A DNA stretch of 64,000 nt from Gonatopus flavifemur (lineage: Eukaryota; Arthropoda; Insecta; Hymenoptera; Dryinidae): assembly GCA_018340375.1 (NCBI GenBank), contig JAFFJZ010000001.1, forward strand, positions 41,160,001-41,224,000, in the 5' to 3' direction. The notes under the pieces are model-generated. The model was not told the DNA's origin and did no database searches. It saw only the letters and a list, made by a program, of their open reading frames with translations. Positions 31,896-43,496 of this stretch are shown here, in pieces. Both the position numbers and the translations under genes were made by a program. Positions within the stretch are counted from its first letter, which is position 1. Every line of letters starts with the position of its first letter.

Positions 31896-33096
31896 CCCGT
31901 GAAGTATTATCCACGCCTGCTTACGCCTGAGGCCAGGCCTCAATTTGGTACCCCCGTGATGAGGAGTAATCATACTCAATTACGCCCAATTACGTTCGAT
32001 TATGTTCCATTATGCATGAAAAATTCATAAAAAATTAATGAATTGTCTGTAAAAAATGGAACTATAACAATTTTATCAAACACTAATTCATTGGCAATCA
32101 TTTCTATTTATTGTGCTTACGCACCCGTGAAAAAATCGTCCACGCGTGATCAGGCCTCATTCATCAGGCGTGCTCAGGCGTGACCAGGCCTCAATTTTGT
32201 ACCCACGTGATCAGAACTAATCACGCCCAATCGCGCTTGATTATGCTTCATTATGAATAAAGAATTCAGGATTAATTAACTATTTGTGAGGAACAAAACT
32301 GTAACAATTTTATAAAAGACTAATTTATTGCCAATCATTTTTACTTATTGGGCTTATGTAGTTTCCAGTTCTCAGGCATGATCAGGCGTGATTACGCGTA
32401 CGCGAATGTGTTCGGGGCTGAGTTGGCCTGATAAAACATGTGCATTCGTGATAAAAAAATCAACATAGCGTCATTTTGTATGGATACTTCTCATTTGGTA
32501 CAATTTTGTATGATCATGGGCGAAAATGGTTTGTCTGGCATAATCGCACGCGGTCAAGCTCAATCACGGGTTTCCACGTAAGTACAAAATTGAAGCCTTC
32601 TCAGTCATGACGAAGCTGAAAAATGAACGATGAGGCGTAGTCAGGCCCAACTGCGTGCGATCAGAGTTGAGTACGAATAATTTTGCCAAAAAATGTCCAT
32701 GACCAAGCGTGAACACGCCTAATCACACCTGAACGATTTTTTCACGGGCAGTTTCCATTGTTCAGGCATGATCACTTGTGATCAGTACTTACGCGCATGC
32801 GTTCGGGGCCGATTTAGCATGATAAAGCATGCGTATTCATAATAAAACAATCAACACAGAGTCATTTGGTATAAATACTTCTCAGTTGGTGAGATTTTGC
32901 ATGATCACGGGCGAGAATGGTTTGTCTGGCATGGCCGCAGGCGGTTAAGCTTGATCACGGGTTTTCACATGGGTACAAAATTAAAGTATTTTTAGTGAAG
33001 ACGAAGCTAAAAATCAAGGACCAGCTGTAGTCAGACCCAACCACGTGCGGTCAGTATTGAACACGCCTAATCAGACCTGAACGATTGTTTCACGGG
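31896..33096. mobile_element. 1.2-kb CCCGTGAA-ended element containing a copy of itself
   Basis: It starts CCCGTGAAGTATTATCCACG and ends CGATTGTTTCACGGG. Subterminal sequence is a string of CACGCCTGATCA and CAGGCGTGATCA variants. Two ~220-bp left-type blocks (about 31925-32130 and 32170-32360) and two ~350-bp right-type blocks (about 32345-32748 and 32749-33096) are degenerate direct repeats. The pattern suggests insertion of one copy into another, or tandem dimerisation. No transposase was seen. Confidence 0.7.
32124..32748. mobile_element. Inner 625-bp CCCGTGAAAAAATCGT element
   Basis: It begins CCCGTGAAAAAATCGTCCAC and ends ACGATTTTTTCACGGG, a near-perfect TIR pair lying inside the larger 31896-33096 structure. 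The inner TIRs match each other better than the outer ones, so the inner copy is probably the later insertion. Confidence 0.65.
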
Positions 33097-33181
33097 ATAT
33101 CTTCAACGATCATAGTTTCGATAAGTCATTCCTGGTCATTCTTGAAATGAAATTCACCGTTTGGAGTTTTTATCAAAGATA

Positions 33182-33689
33182 GGGGAGAGTGGGGACACTT
33201 GCACTATTTTTTTTCACATTGTTACAACTTTGATGGTCAAGTTCATTCGTCACATTATTTATGGGATTTTCACAGAGCAAACATTCCTTTCTGAATTACG
33301 AGTGATTGCGAGGTCAAATTCAACGTTCTATCAATGATATGAGTGTCCTCCAGAAACCCTGCGAATTAGCTCTTAATCCCTCCCTGTGAGTGACTGATAC
33401 CCTTCATTTGAATGATAACCACTGTTTTCAAATCAATTCATGAATATTCATTTGTAATTATTAATTAGATACAAATGATACAAAAATGGAGCGATTTGGA
33501 GAGTGCCGGAGCTTTTGTTATGAATGAAAAAAAAAACAGGATCATTTCACAATCCCGTGAACTCGTGTGGAGTTCGGGCATTCATACAGCTAGCAACAGT
33601 TGCAACAACGACTTGGAAATCTTTGTAAGATCAATAGATATCTGCTGTGGTGCATGTTACCCCGTGATGCAAGTGTCCCCGCTCTCCCC
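33182..33689. mobile_element. 508-bp pogo-like MITE, GGGGAGAGTGGGGACACTTG ends
   Basis: TA lies at 33180-33181 and 33690-33691. The left end reads GGGGAGAGTGGGGACACTTG and the complement of the right end GGGGAGAGCGGGGACACTTG, followed by CA. A 90-codon plus frame at 33475-33747 overruns the right end and is not a transposase. It is of the same general class as 22165-23020 and 24805-25014. Confidence 0.85.
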
Positions 33690-33691
33690 TA

Positions 33692-34139
33692 TAAATAGCG
33701 CGAAACTAGCTAAATCGCTCATTCCAGATTATTCGAAAATAACTTGATGAAGTTGGAGAAGTTTTTCATAGTTTGGAATAAACGAGCGGGCTCATACCAA
33801 GGCGGTAGTATCTCTTGAAAACTCTCATTGTTATTCAATCACTGAATTGGAAATTCACCCTGATTAGATGATGGACAAGTAAAAACTAGAAATTATAGAC
33901 TCCTTAAATTTTTCATACACTTCGAAAATATATTTCATCAATTCATTATCAAAATTCCCACATATTCCGATATTTGGAGCTATATGACAAAACGCAGGAA
34001 TGTTCCAATACTCTTCAAGAATACAAAATTTCAAATAATGTAATAATGTTAAAACTTGAGGAATACATATGGAAAATAATATGATTAATCATTATTTCAT
34101 ACAACGCCCACTCCTTGGAACATTCTCATGTGAAAATTT
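33692..34139. other. Unique AT-rich spacer
   Basis: No repeat or exon recognised. Confidence 0.4.
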
Positions 34140-34565
34140 ACCAGTGGCGCAAGGCTGGCCCAGCCCTGACGAGCATTGGCGAAGCCTTGGGAGAAAACTT
34201 GACCGAAGACTGAAATGATAACCTTGTTTCAGCAATCAACGAGCCTCAATTTTGACGCCTGAGGTAACGGTGGTGGAAGGTCGCCAATTCTGGCGTAGGC
34301 TTGATTCAACGTTTATGCCATGATTGACCGACAGGAAATTTTTGCTATAAAACTAATGTTGGTTCAGTCTTGAATCAATGCTGGTACAAACTTGTGCCTA
34401 CACTGTTTTACTATTTTTCATCTTTGTATTGCCGATGCATGCACGATATTACCTGGATTGTCAATCAACGTTGGCCTAATATAAATCCCCTATGCTTGGC
34501 TATCATGCCTGGCCCAAGCCATTGCCCGGGGTCAATATTGGCGGCATCACTAAATTTTTACATGG
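34140..34565. repeat. GGCCCAAGCC / CTTGGC-word repeat
   Basis: Words such as GGCTGGCCCAGCCCTGACGA, GGCGAAGCCTTGGGA, GTTGGTTCAGTCTTGAATCA and GCCTGGCCCAAGCCATTGCC recall the interiors of 4434-5299 and 7385-8000. No terminal repeats were identified. Confidence 0.5.
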
Positions 34566-34707
34566 GTTGTGAATAGTTCTGCAACATTCGATGTACATAT
34601 ATGCAGTTCAATGCAGATGTATGCAGCGAGAAAATCAACAGAAAGCTCATAAGAGTACAATTTTACAGCTTATGCAGTGACATATATACATACACATACA
34701 TGCTATA

Positions 34708-35646
34708 CAGGATGGTCCATTTGAAGTGATATAGTCAAATATCTCGGAAACTAGTGGAGATGGAGAAAAATGTTCAGCATAAAAAGTTTAAGGTTCCAAG
34801 GGGGAAGTACGATGCTGACCTTGAAAAATCCCTCAGAGGTCATTTTGAAGGTCATTTAGAGGTTAAGATGGTTTTTTTTAACGGGACTCTCATTTTTTTA
34901 TCATGACATGAGGAAGCTGGTTCCAAACCCTTCACAAAACACTGGTCATGGACCCCTTTCCGCCCATTGGGGTGCAAGGTATGGACCGTCGAAGTTATTG
35001 ATGAATTACTCCTAGCGCTACCTAGGAACAACGACGTGGACGTGGTAGTTCTCTGTTCCCTCCGCAGTGCTTGATTATTGTGGATCCCCTTGCCTCTCAC
35101 ATGAGGGGTGCTTGATGCTGTTACAATAATTGCTCGAAGTTACCCCCCTCTGCCTGGATATATAATCCTGGTATGTTGGCACAAACAGTGCGGATGCGAT
35201 CGATCATGTCCTCCCTCATTTACAAAAAAACTTCCAAATTTTGGAACCCCACATGTGAGAGGCAAGGGGACTCACAATAATTGAGCACTCTGGAGGGAAC
35301 AGAGAACTACCATGTCCACGTCGTTGTTCCTGGGTAGCGCTAGGAGTAGTTCATCAATAACTTCGACGATCCATACCTTGCACCCCAATCGGCGGAAAGG
35401 GGTCCATGACCAGTGTTTTGTAAAGGGTTTGAAACCAGCTTTCCCATGCCATGATAAAAAATGGGGGTCCCTTTTAAAAAAACCATCTTGACCCCTAAAT
35501 GACCTTCACAATAACCTCTGAGGGATTCTTCAGGGTCAGCATCATACTTCCTCCTTGAAACCCTAAACTTTTTATCTGGAACATTTTTTTCCATCTCCAC
35601 TTGTTTCCGAGATATTTGACTATATCACTTCAAATGCACCACCCTG
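34708..35646. mobile_element. 939-bp mariner-group foldback, CAGGNTGGTCCATTTGAAGT ends
   Basis: TA (or TATA) flanks both ends: 34706-34707 and 35647-35648. CAGGATGGTCCATTTGAAGT on the left matches CAGGGTGGTGCATTTGAAGT complemented from the right. The arms (about 34708-35100 and 35235-35646) are inverted duplicates some 390 bp long with scattered differences. The ~130-bp centre carries a transposase C-terminal tail (35121-35210). Each arm is therefore probably the 3' terminal region, duplicated head-to-head, as in the other mariner foldback of this window. Confidence 0.85.
35121..35210 (-). pseudogene. Transposase C-terminal tail inside the foldback
   Basis: The minus strand reads DMIDRIRTVCANIPGLYIQ and then AEGGNFEQLL before a stop. 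A run of RIR..CANI and a terminal (H/N)FEQLL is usual at the C-terminus of mariner/IS630-related transposases of arthropods. Only about 29 residues remain, without any catalytic residue. Confidence 0.55.
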
Positions 35647-35715
35647 TATATGTACTCTGCTACCTCTGCGAAAGTTTTTAATGGCGGATAATGTGTACGT
35701 AAAAAATGAATCACT

Positions 35716-35899
35716 CACAGAGAAAATATTTCATTGAATATTACAGTGTACCACCGACACAGGGCGCCATATCTTTCTTTTCGAGAAAAATTACTGTGTG
35801 ATTGCATATAGAAACACACATTAATTTTTCTCGAAAAGACCGATATGGCGCCCTGATCCGGTGGTACACTGTAATATTCAATGAAATATTTTCTCCGTG
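35716..35899. mobile_element. 184-bp near-perfect palindrome MITE
   Basis: The left arm CACAGAGAAAATATTTCATT and the right arm complemented (CACGGAGAAAATATTTCATT) match almost base for base for about 80 bp, through GAATATTACAGTGTACCACC, AGGGCGCCATATC and CTTTTCGAGAAAAATTA. The loop is short (around TGTGTGATTGCATATAGAAA). No clear target duplication. The high arm identity implies a recent insertion or gene conversion between arms. Confidence 0.85.
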
Positions 35900-36814
35900 C
35901 CTCTATCTCTTTCACTGTATTGAGAAATGAATTTCGAAGACCTTATATTTTTTATTTGGGTTTTGTTTTCTACGCAGAAGATTAAATCAGCTTCACTTTC
36001 AGTTCGTTCGGATCATGTAATGTAGCATACACGAGAAAAGCTTCATGTCGTAAAAGTTATAGTGATAACGATGCGATCGTATACTCTTTTTTGCTGAACC
36101 GAAACATAAGATTCCAATATCCAAGGGAAAGAACAAATATGTTTTCATAAAAATTTTAAACCACATATGAATGATATAATATGAATATACCATGCAATAA
36201 AAAATTCTGGAATACTCAGAAGCGATGAATAAAGCATTCAATTCTAATAAAATTTAACATGCTTCACACTTAATAATAGAATTAATCTACCGTACAAACA
36301 AGAAAAACCGCATAATTTGAGAAATGTGTGGTTATTGTAACGATAAAGTATGGTTCAAGCGGATAACTATAATGAGAATAAAGATCATTGAATTGGTGAT
36401 GTTGGATCGTTATTGTAATGAAGAAGATTGCTATCATAGTCATCTGTTTCGTTATTACAACGATCGGTCAAATTATCGCCGCAATATCGGTAGTTTCCTG
36501 CTTTGGATATTTATAACGACTGACCAGCATTGTTATGAGAGAGCAGTGTTCTTTTCCAGTTCATCTATATTTCGAGAATAACACCGAGCTAATATTACTC
36601 CCGCACAATTTTACATCTCAATACGCAGAGGAAAATATCGTATCCTTCAATTGTTTGCTCCCGTAGCTTCATTAGTGAATTTTTGTATTTCAGCAAAACT
36701 ATTTAATTATCGAAAATTTCCTCGGGAAATTCACCGATTTTTTTCTACAGTTTGTGATTGATGAAATACTGTTTCGAGTCGGAATATGCGAACATCTCAA
36801 GTATGTATGTGGCT
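35900..36814. other. Unique DNA, nothing recognised
   Basis: Several 60-85-codon frames occur on both strands without recognisable content. Confidence 0.4.
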
Positions 36815-36987
36815 ATGGGGCAGCAAAAGCAGCCCCACTTTTGATCCTTTTGAATCAGGCTGTACCCTGTGGAAGCTTAGAGAAAAATGGGAAAAACTGA
36901 ACAAACTGAATAGATTTACGTTGGTCCACTCTACCAGGGTACAGTTTCATTCAAATTCCTTAAAGTGGCGGCTGCTTGCCGCCCCAT
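36815..36987. mobile_element. 173-bp palindromic MITE, ATGGGGCNGC ends
   Basis: The left ATGGGGCAGCAAAAGCAGCC and the complement of the right ATGGGGCGGCAAGCAGCCGC match, followed by CCACTTTTGATCCTTTTGAA and CACTTTAAGGAATTTGAATG, then CTGTACCCTG in both arms. No certain target duplication. Confidence 0.7.
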
Positions 36988-37004
36988 GATGCGGTTCACT
37001 TAGG

Positions 37005-37075
37005 CCCAGTAGAGGACCTATTCTGCTTGAATTGGCCCAGTACTTGGCCAAAAAAAGGTCAATACTGATACACGC
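37005..37075. repeat. GGCCCAGTA-word fragment
   Basis: TTAGGCCCAGTAGAGGACC, AATTGGCCCAGTACTTGGCC and AGGTCAATACTG are short remnants of the CCAGTATTGG-type repeat seen at 24600-25388. Confidence 0.4.
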
Positions 37076-37254
37076 TAGAGAAAAACGTTCACATTGTTTT
37101 GACTTCATTTCAAAGCCAACAGAATAAGACTTTTCTCTGATATTTTATACAAGGGGGAAGGATAATTCTTGAATGTATGTTAACTCTCTCAATCCATTGA
37201 AGTACAAGACAATGAAAATAAAATGAGACCAACAATATTTCACAAACAGTGGAA

Positions 37255-37425
37255 AATTTTGTATATTTTCATCGCACATATATATCCAAAGGGTTCCACT
37301 CGCAATTCATGTTAAATATTGACACAGAAATGTTGAATTTACGCTGAAACTCTGGTAATTAGAGAATTTTATGTATTGTTTTCAACAAAAACTCCAAGTG
37401 GACCTTCTGTGACATAAACTGCAGT
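37255..37425. mobile_element. Decayed relative of the 21113-21288 MITE
   Basis: GAAATGTTGAATTTACGCTG, TATTGTTTTCAACAAAAACT and AAGTGGACCTTCTGTGACAT follow the order of the 21113-21288 element. Terminal repeats are not preserved. Confidence 0.55.
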
Positions 37426-38204
37426 TGGAAAAAAAGATATGTACTTCAAAATGCAAAATCCCTAAATGAAAATGTCAAACGAAATCTCATTCTCATACGA
37501 TGACTGAATATCGAATGAACTACTTCGGTTGTCATGAATAACATAAATTTTAATTCTACAAAAAATGAAGTGAAAGCGTTGAATACACATTTGATCCAAG
37601 TAAGAACCCATCAAGTTATCAACTCGAGAACAGCGCGCACAGCAAAGAAAATATACTACAGAGAAGGTCAATACACCCAGATCCCTCTGTGCATGAATAA
37701 AATCTCACTATCGGTTCGATTGTATACAAATGTTATTTCATCACCAATTATTCTGCAATTAACTAGGTCATTTATGAACAGTGAAACAGATTGTAAAAGT
37801 AATGTGTTCAATACTAATGGAAAATTGAGTTAATAGAATACAGTCTCTTATGTTCAATCTCAGTTACACATACCCATGTCTCACGTCCATGACTTCAAAG
37901 TATGTAATTTGAAGCAACAGGTGCAAAAATATCAATGAACAGTAGGACTGATGAATGAATATAAAACAACTCGCAACAGGAACCACGTTACGATACATTT
38001 CCTATAAGTATATCTGAATCAGATGGAGCTTTATTCGTAATGATTTGCATCATTCGTGAATGATCAAAAAAAATATATGTATATATTACATCACTGCAAA
38101 AACTGATTTGTAATAGGTGTGTGAGATTAAAACATTGATGTCTTCAAATATATCATCAGTATCTTGTTGTGATTTGATACTCGCACATTAATTCGACAGC
38201 GAAG
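37426..38204. other. Unique DNA, nothing recognised
   Basis: A 99-codon plus frame at 37534-37833 shows no domain or splice context. Confidence 0.4.
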
Positions 38205-38524
38205 TCTAATTTTGCTGGGGCAGCAAATTTTTTGCAATTACATCAAACTATTTGCTATCCGAGGAATCTTGTTAGCTACGCCAGCGATGTTTTAGCTATG
38301 GCAACATGAAATTTTCACTCCTCCAGCGAAATTTGTTCGCTATTCTGTATATAATACTGAAAATTTTGTCTAATCCTGGAAAAACTTTGCTGCTTCATTG
38401 GATTATATTATTACCTCAGCAATCCAGTTGGCTGTACTCGTGAATTTTTAGCCAGATGAGCAGAAAGATTTGCTATTCTGTATATAACACTTCAATTCAC
38501 TGCGTCAATGAATTCTCCGTATTC
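38205..38524 (-). mobile_element. AGCAAA-family element, reverse orientation
   Basis: Read on the minus strand it begins TACGGAGAATTCATTGACGC and runs through GTTATATACAGAATAGCAAA and TAGCTACGCC-type words, parallel to 20698-21047. Its distal end is ragged. It abuts the 38562-39771 element. Confidence 0.6.
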
Positions 38525-38561
38525 TTCAAAACCTGAATTTAGACTTTGATTGTATGTTATA

Positions 38562-39771
38562 CACTCAGAAAAATTTTACTGTGAAAATTCCCATCATTTT
38601 CAGCAAGTTCAGGATATTCTTGAAACCTAACTGAACGTAGATTCAATTTCATAGAAGTTTTAGGGAATGTACTTCAATTCATTTTCGTTACTCATTAAAC
38701 CGGGTGTTCCACAATTCATTGAAAAAACGGCACAGGCGTTATTCTGCAATGAAAATGCAATAATTTCCCGTATCAAAAGATTTTTTTTGAAGATATAAAC
38801 TTAGTTTCTGAGATATAAACAATTTTAGATTTTCCTGAAAAATCTTTTTTCCTAAGTTTCCCAACTTAGCGAATGGCGTTAGGCTCAAGTATGTACTATA
38901 TAATGCTCTTGAGCGATTTTGATCTCAAAAAAAATCTAAAAATGGTCATATCTTAAGAGATCTTTTTGATTAAGATTTTTAAGAAAAAATTTTTTTTTCA
39001 AACCTTTTTTTTCATAGAAAAAATTGAGATATCGATATTGGTCAAGAATTGTCCGATTTGCCACCCTCAAAAATGGATTTTTTCGAAAAACGGCTACCAT
39101 TTTGTTACTTTTTGATGAGAAAATAATATAGTTCATGCGATAGGCACTTTAACGAAGAATAGTTTGCCATTTTCTTTTTAAATCATCTGGTCACCCCAAA
39201 TCACTCTAATCTATAATTAGTATGAAGAAAAAAATTTTTTTTTTCACCTAAAAAAAGTTTTTTGTCATATTCAATGTTTAATAAACAAACCTACGAATTT
39301 TCAAAACGATATCTCAATCTTTTCTAGGAGAAAAAAATGTTTGAAAAACATTCTTCCTTGAAAATCTCAACCAGGAGGACCCCTTACAAACCAAGCCTCA
39401 AAAGGGATTGTCCAATACGCTAAATTATTGTATTTTGACTGCAGAATAACGTCTGTGGAGTTTTTTCAATGAATCCTGAAACATCCGGGATATCAAATAT
39501 ATATATAATATATATAATAATATATATATATTTCACACAAATCATGTATTTATCATAGATGTTTTATATATAACGAGTAACGAAAGTGAATAACGTTACA
39601 GTCCCTGAGAAGCTTAAAGTCCTGATAGTACATTATTAGGTTATCATAGTATGTTTGCCCTTGATGGCTTCTTTAATTTCATAAAATTCAACCTAAATTC
39701 AGTTAGATTTGAAGAGTATCCTGAAATTGCTGACAATGATGGAACTTTTCACTGTTCAATTTTTCTCAGTT
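38562..39771. mobile_element. TA-flanked palindromic element, CACTCAGAAAAATTTTACTG end, host of a second element
   Basis: TA lies at 38560-38561 and 39772-39773. The left CACTCAGAAAAATTTTACTG pairs with the complement of the right (AACTGAGAAAAATTGAACAG). TTTCAGCAAGTTCAGGATAT and TTCGTTACTCATTA pair with TTGTCAGCAATTTCAGGATA and TTCGTTACTCGTTA in the other arm. The two arms are separated by the complete 38699-39489 element and a (TA)n tract (39499-39532), so the host was about 400 bp before interruption. Confidence 0.7.
38699..39489. mobile_element. ~790-bp TIR element, CCGGGTGTTCCA end
   Basis: The left ACCGGGTGTTCCACAATTCA and the complement of the right CCCGGATGTTTCAGGATTCA continue as shared TIR for about 75 bp (TTGAAAAAAC, CACAGGCGTTATTCTGCA). 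The AT-rich interior has no transposase frame. It is inserted in the centre of the 38562-39771 palindrome. Confidence 0.75.
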
Positions 39772-39864
39772 TACGTGCTAATCTGTGCAATTGCTGTTAT
39801 TCTTACGTAGTGACTTGAAGTCTAATATTCTTTCCACGCATATGCACATAACTTTTTTTACAAG

Positions 39865-40311
39865 CACGGAGAAAACAATTTGCTGTCGCGGCAACTCGAG
39901 GTATTATATATGAAAAAGACAATCTTTGCGCTGATCTAGCTAAAAAATCGTCACCACAGCTAACTGGATTGCTGAGAGAGCAACATGATTTACTGAAGTA
40001 GCTGAATTTTTAGTATTATATTCAGAATAGCAATCAAATTTTGCAGGAGAAGCAGAACTTTTGTGGCCACAGCTAAAAAATCGCTCTTACCCAATCAGAA
40101 ATGACTCTAGACACCTCATAGTTAATGTCAAAAGCCCCTCATAGTGACCAATTTTATTGCTAGTGTCTTGAAAGATGCTAGACAATCGCTATAATTATCT
40201 CTACTAGGGAAGCTAACAAAATTGCTGCCATAGCAAAGGATTTGCTGCTCCAGCGAAAGGTACCTAGCAAAATCAAGTTTCGTTGTCATATCGAACTCTT
40301 TTTTTCTGCGC
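39865..40311 (+). mobile_element. AGCAAA-family element, long copy
   Basis: CACGGAGAAAACAATTTGCTG at the left, GGTATTATATATGAAAAAGAC, CTGGATTGCTGAGAGAGCAA, ATTATATTCAGAATAGCAAT and AATTGCTGCCATAGCAAAGG follow in family order. The right end is the decayed TTTTTTTCTGCG. It contains an extra ~120-bp segment (about 40090-40200) absent from the 20698-21047 copy. Confidence 0.65.
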
Positions 40312-42012
40312 AAGGATGTCTTCAAACCCTGGCTCAAAGTTGATGTTGTAATCAATAGAATATGAGAAATTATTACGAAGATATATGAAAAAAATATTAT
40401 CGATTGAATAAAGTATTTCAACTACAATGATTAACAATATATCCCCATCAAGCATACAAATCCCTCAAATTATTGGTTCAGCGCCTGAGTAATTGCTGAT
40501 TTCCACGATAAATTTACCATACCCATCAACTGCCGTAAAACCAATAGATTCTCAAGTGCTTTGATTAACCTCCATTCCCACAAAATTCATGCTACCATTG
40601 ATTGAGGAACTGATTAAGTATTAGGGATTTTTCTGAGAAAAAATCCCTATTATTAATTCGTGGAATCAATGAATGTGCATTTATGTACTGAGTCAGTGAA
40701 ATTCAATCATGAAAGCAAAATCACTGCAGAACAGTTGGAAGAGAAAAATAAACGAGAATATTACATCGAATTTACTATCCGCGTTTCAATAATATTTCCA
40801 AACGTTCTTCGAAAGAACAGTATTAAATCGCGTGCATTTGTAAACATAGATTCGATTGATATTTCTTTCCAATGTCTTCGATTCAATTCAACTAATTATT
40901 ACCCATCATTACAAATTCTCGGTAGTAGTTCATGACGTGCAGTCTGAACAATAGAGTACACATTACGTTCGGCAATGGAAAATCGATTCGATGGAATTAA
41001 ATCAATTTAGAAAAGCTCTGTGGATTGTTGAGGCAATTCGAGTATTGTTATTCTCATTGAACCAAGTCTACGGTTACAATGCTCTCGCAATCTCTATCGA
41101 CAAGAAAACATCCGAAGATAGATGTTTCATTAAATAAAGCGATATCTTGAATAGGATTATCCATGATCGTTCCAGCTAATACGAAAAGGCAATTGCTGTG
41201 AATTGCATTCAAAATACAGATGGAGAGAGAAATGGAGAGAAAGAAATAGAAAGAAATTTCGATAAGCCAAGTGGAAGAGCGTTTGTTGAATCTCCTTTCA
41301 AAGTTTCTAAATGTTCTTAAAAATAAAGCATTCGAAAGCAGAATCTGCATTGATAATAGGAACTTTCTGCGGATCGCAGTTATTAAAATCTTACCTTTCC
41401 TTTGCTCTTTCGGTAGATATTCTCGGTACTCGAGTTCTTCAATAGATATCGAGTGAACGTAATGAGTGTTTCTCCGATTTCGGAATATAGACTTCAATCG
41501 GATATAATTATTTTATAATAGATTCCTCCTCGCAACAATGGAAGCATTCAACGAGATATCATTTCAACTCGATGTCGAGGTGAAAAAAAAAGACTCAATT
41601 ACAAAAGCTATTATTTGTGGTCTGTGAAGGATCTGAATTCCATCATCATTTCTTTTTCTTTTTCTTGTACTCTTCTGCATCCTTTCCCTCAACTCCAATA
41701 AAAATTCTATGTTCAATAAATCCTCATTCTTATTCCAACAAAAGAGAAAGGAAGGAGAAAGTCTTACAAACGATCATCCACGGTTGAGTACTTATTCGTG
41801 TTTATTCTTTACATACTTTATCTATTAAATATAAATTCTCGTCTCAAGTCTTACACGGTTCGAATATCATTTACCACGATATATATTCGAAGAAAGTGAT
41901 TGATTCTAAAAATTGATCAATTTCCATCTTCAAAGAATGTATCCGTTCGTCTCCTTCGACGACCAGTTAATGAAACGTCTTGTCACATTCATTATTGATT
42001 TTCATTACAATA
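40312..42012. other. Unique AT-rich DNA
   Basis: A 147-codon minus frame at 41054-41497 is among the longest in the window, but is K/I/F/L-rich with no recognisable motif or promoter. An antisense frame also crosses it. I do not support it as a gene. Confidence 0.4.

Positions 42013-42064
<52 letters not shown>
42013..42064. repeat. (TA)n microsatellite
   Basis: About 50 bases of almost uninterrupted TA dinucleotides, with one ATAAATA interruption near the left edge. Confidence 0.95.
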
Positions 42065-42066
<2 letters not shown>

Positions 42067-42849
42067 AACGCACCCACCAGCTATCAATCTTACCTTAGTC
42101 TGGTGAACGGTAGATTGGATAACGGTAGGACAACCATGGCCGACGAAAATGTGTCACACAGGTCGTACATTGATAAAAGAGAAAGAAACAAAAATATCTC
42201 GTGCGTGTGGTTTGGATCAAGACTAGAGGAGCTCGTTAAATCTGAAAGAAGTGCATTCAAGCTACATCAAGTGTAGACAGGAAGACTATTTTGTGTTGAG
42301 AACAGCAGCAAGAAAGTGATGCGCGATGCACGGCTGAGAGAGGAATGAGGCCACTATACGACCGTGTATACGTATATAAGACAAGACTTGGCCAACTCAT
42401 TTCCAGTTACAGACGATAATTACAGACAAATGAGTCTGCAGATGAGTACTACCGTATGAGAGTGCTCATTATTACACGTCTCTCTCTCTCTCTCTCTGCT
42501 ATGCTTAACGAAACTTCACATTTACTGAAATTTCAGGGAATCCAGTATGCCATTCATTTTCATCACGGTATTCGTTTCATTTGAATTCTGAAAAGTATTA
42601 TTACTATTTTCACCTGCTCTGCAGTTATTCTCGATGTTCCCGTAACAGAACTATCATTTGATTTAGTACGCCGTTTGACATTAGCTCCAAAAGTTTTCAA
42701 TTTGTACTAGATAAATATCAACTCGCGTTCAACTTTTTTTTCAAGTTTTATTACAACCTATTCCGGGATAGCACTCAGAAAATCTATATTTTACGGATGG
42801 AACAAGTGACAATAAACAATCGATAGGGAGGTGAAGCTTTTTACATCGA

Positions 42850-42906
<57 letters not shown>

Positions 42907-43330
42907 TCTCTTTCATTTCTGGTATTTTTATTCGGTACACGGTAAACTGAAACCCCTTTCGCAAAATGTTAAAGAAAACTTCTTCTCAAAGTGCTCACTC
43001 ATGGGTACCCGCGTTCTGGAACGAGATACTTGAATGGAAGAAATACGATACATATAGGCTACGAGCCGTTCTACTCTCATATCCTGTGCATGTTATAGAA
43101 TCCTTCGTCCTGAAAGATGTAAAAATATCTTTATTGTGTTGAAAAAATATATCAAAAACTTCTGGGACATGAGTGAACGTTTGTCGAACGTGATCATGAT
43201 CATGTTTGATCTAGCGTTGATCAAACTTCTCAGGGGAAGTACAATAAGAAAAATGGTGTAGTTGAGTATTGGAAAGCTAGGAAACTGAGTCACTCTAAAT
43301 AAAACTTTAGTTGCCCCAACTAAATTGTTT
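42065..43330. other. Unique DNA with two (TC)n tracts
   Basis: 42065-42480 is less AT-rich than its surroundings but has no supported frame. (TC)n tracts lie at 42479-42498 and, much longer with a few interruptions, at 42851-42912. No gene recognised. Confidence 0.6.
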
Positions 43331-43496
43331 TGCTTCTTCGTTAGAGAGAGGCTTTGTGATCGTTTTCGGGAACGGACAATTTTTTTGCTTCCAAACTCAA
43401 AATCTTTCAGGCCAAAATATTCCTCCAAATTCGGGAAAAATCTTTGGTTCCATGTCGGTCTGTCGCGTAGGAGTTCAGTCTGTGAACAAATAGCGA

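Noticed and set aside
41054..41497. 147-codon minus frame
   Set aside because: Rich in I, L, F, K and R as expected from AT-rich DNA; crossed by an antisense frame; no recognisable motif.
42851..42912. Long (TC)n tract as a possible GAGA-factor regulatory site
   Set aside because: Simple-repeat expansion explains it; nothing nearby indicates a promoter.
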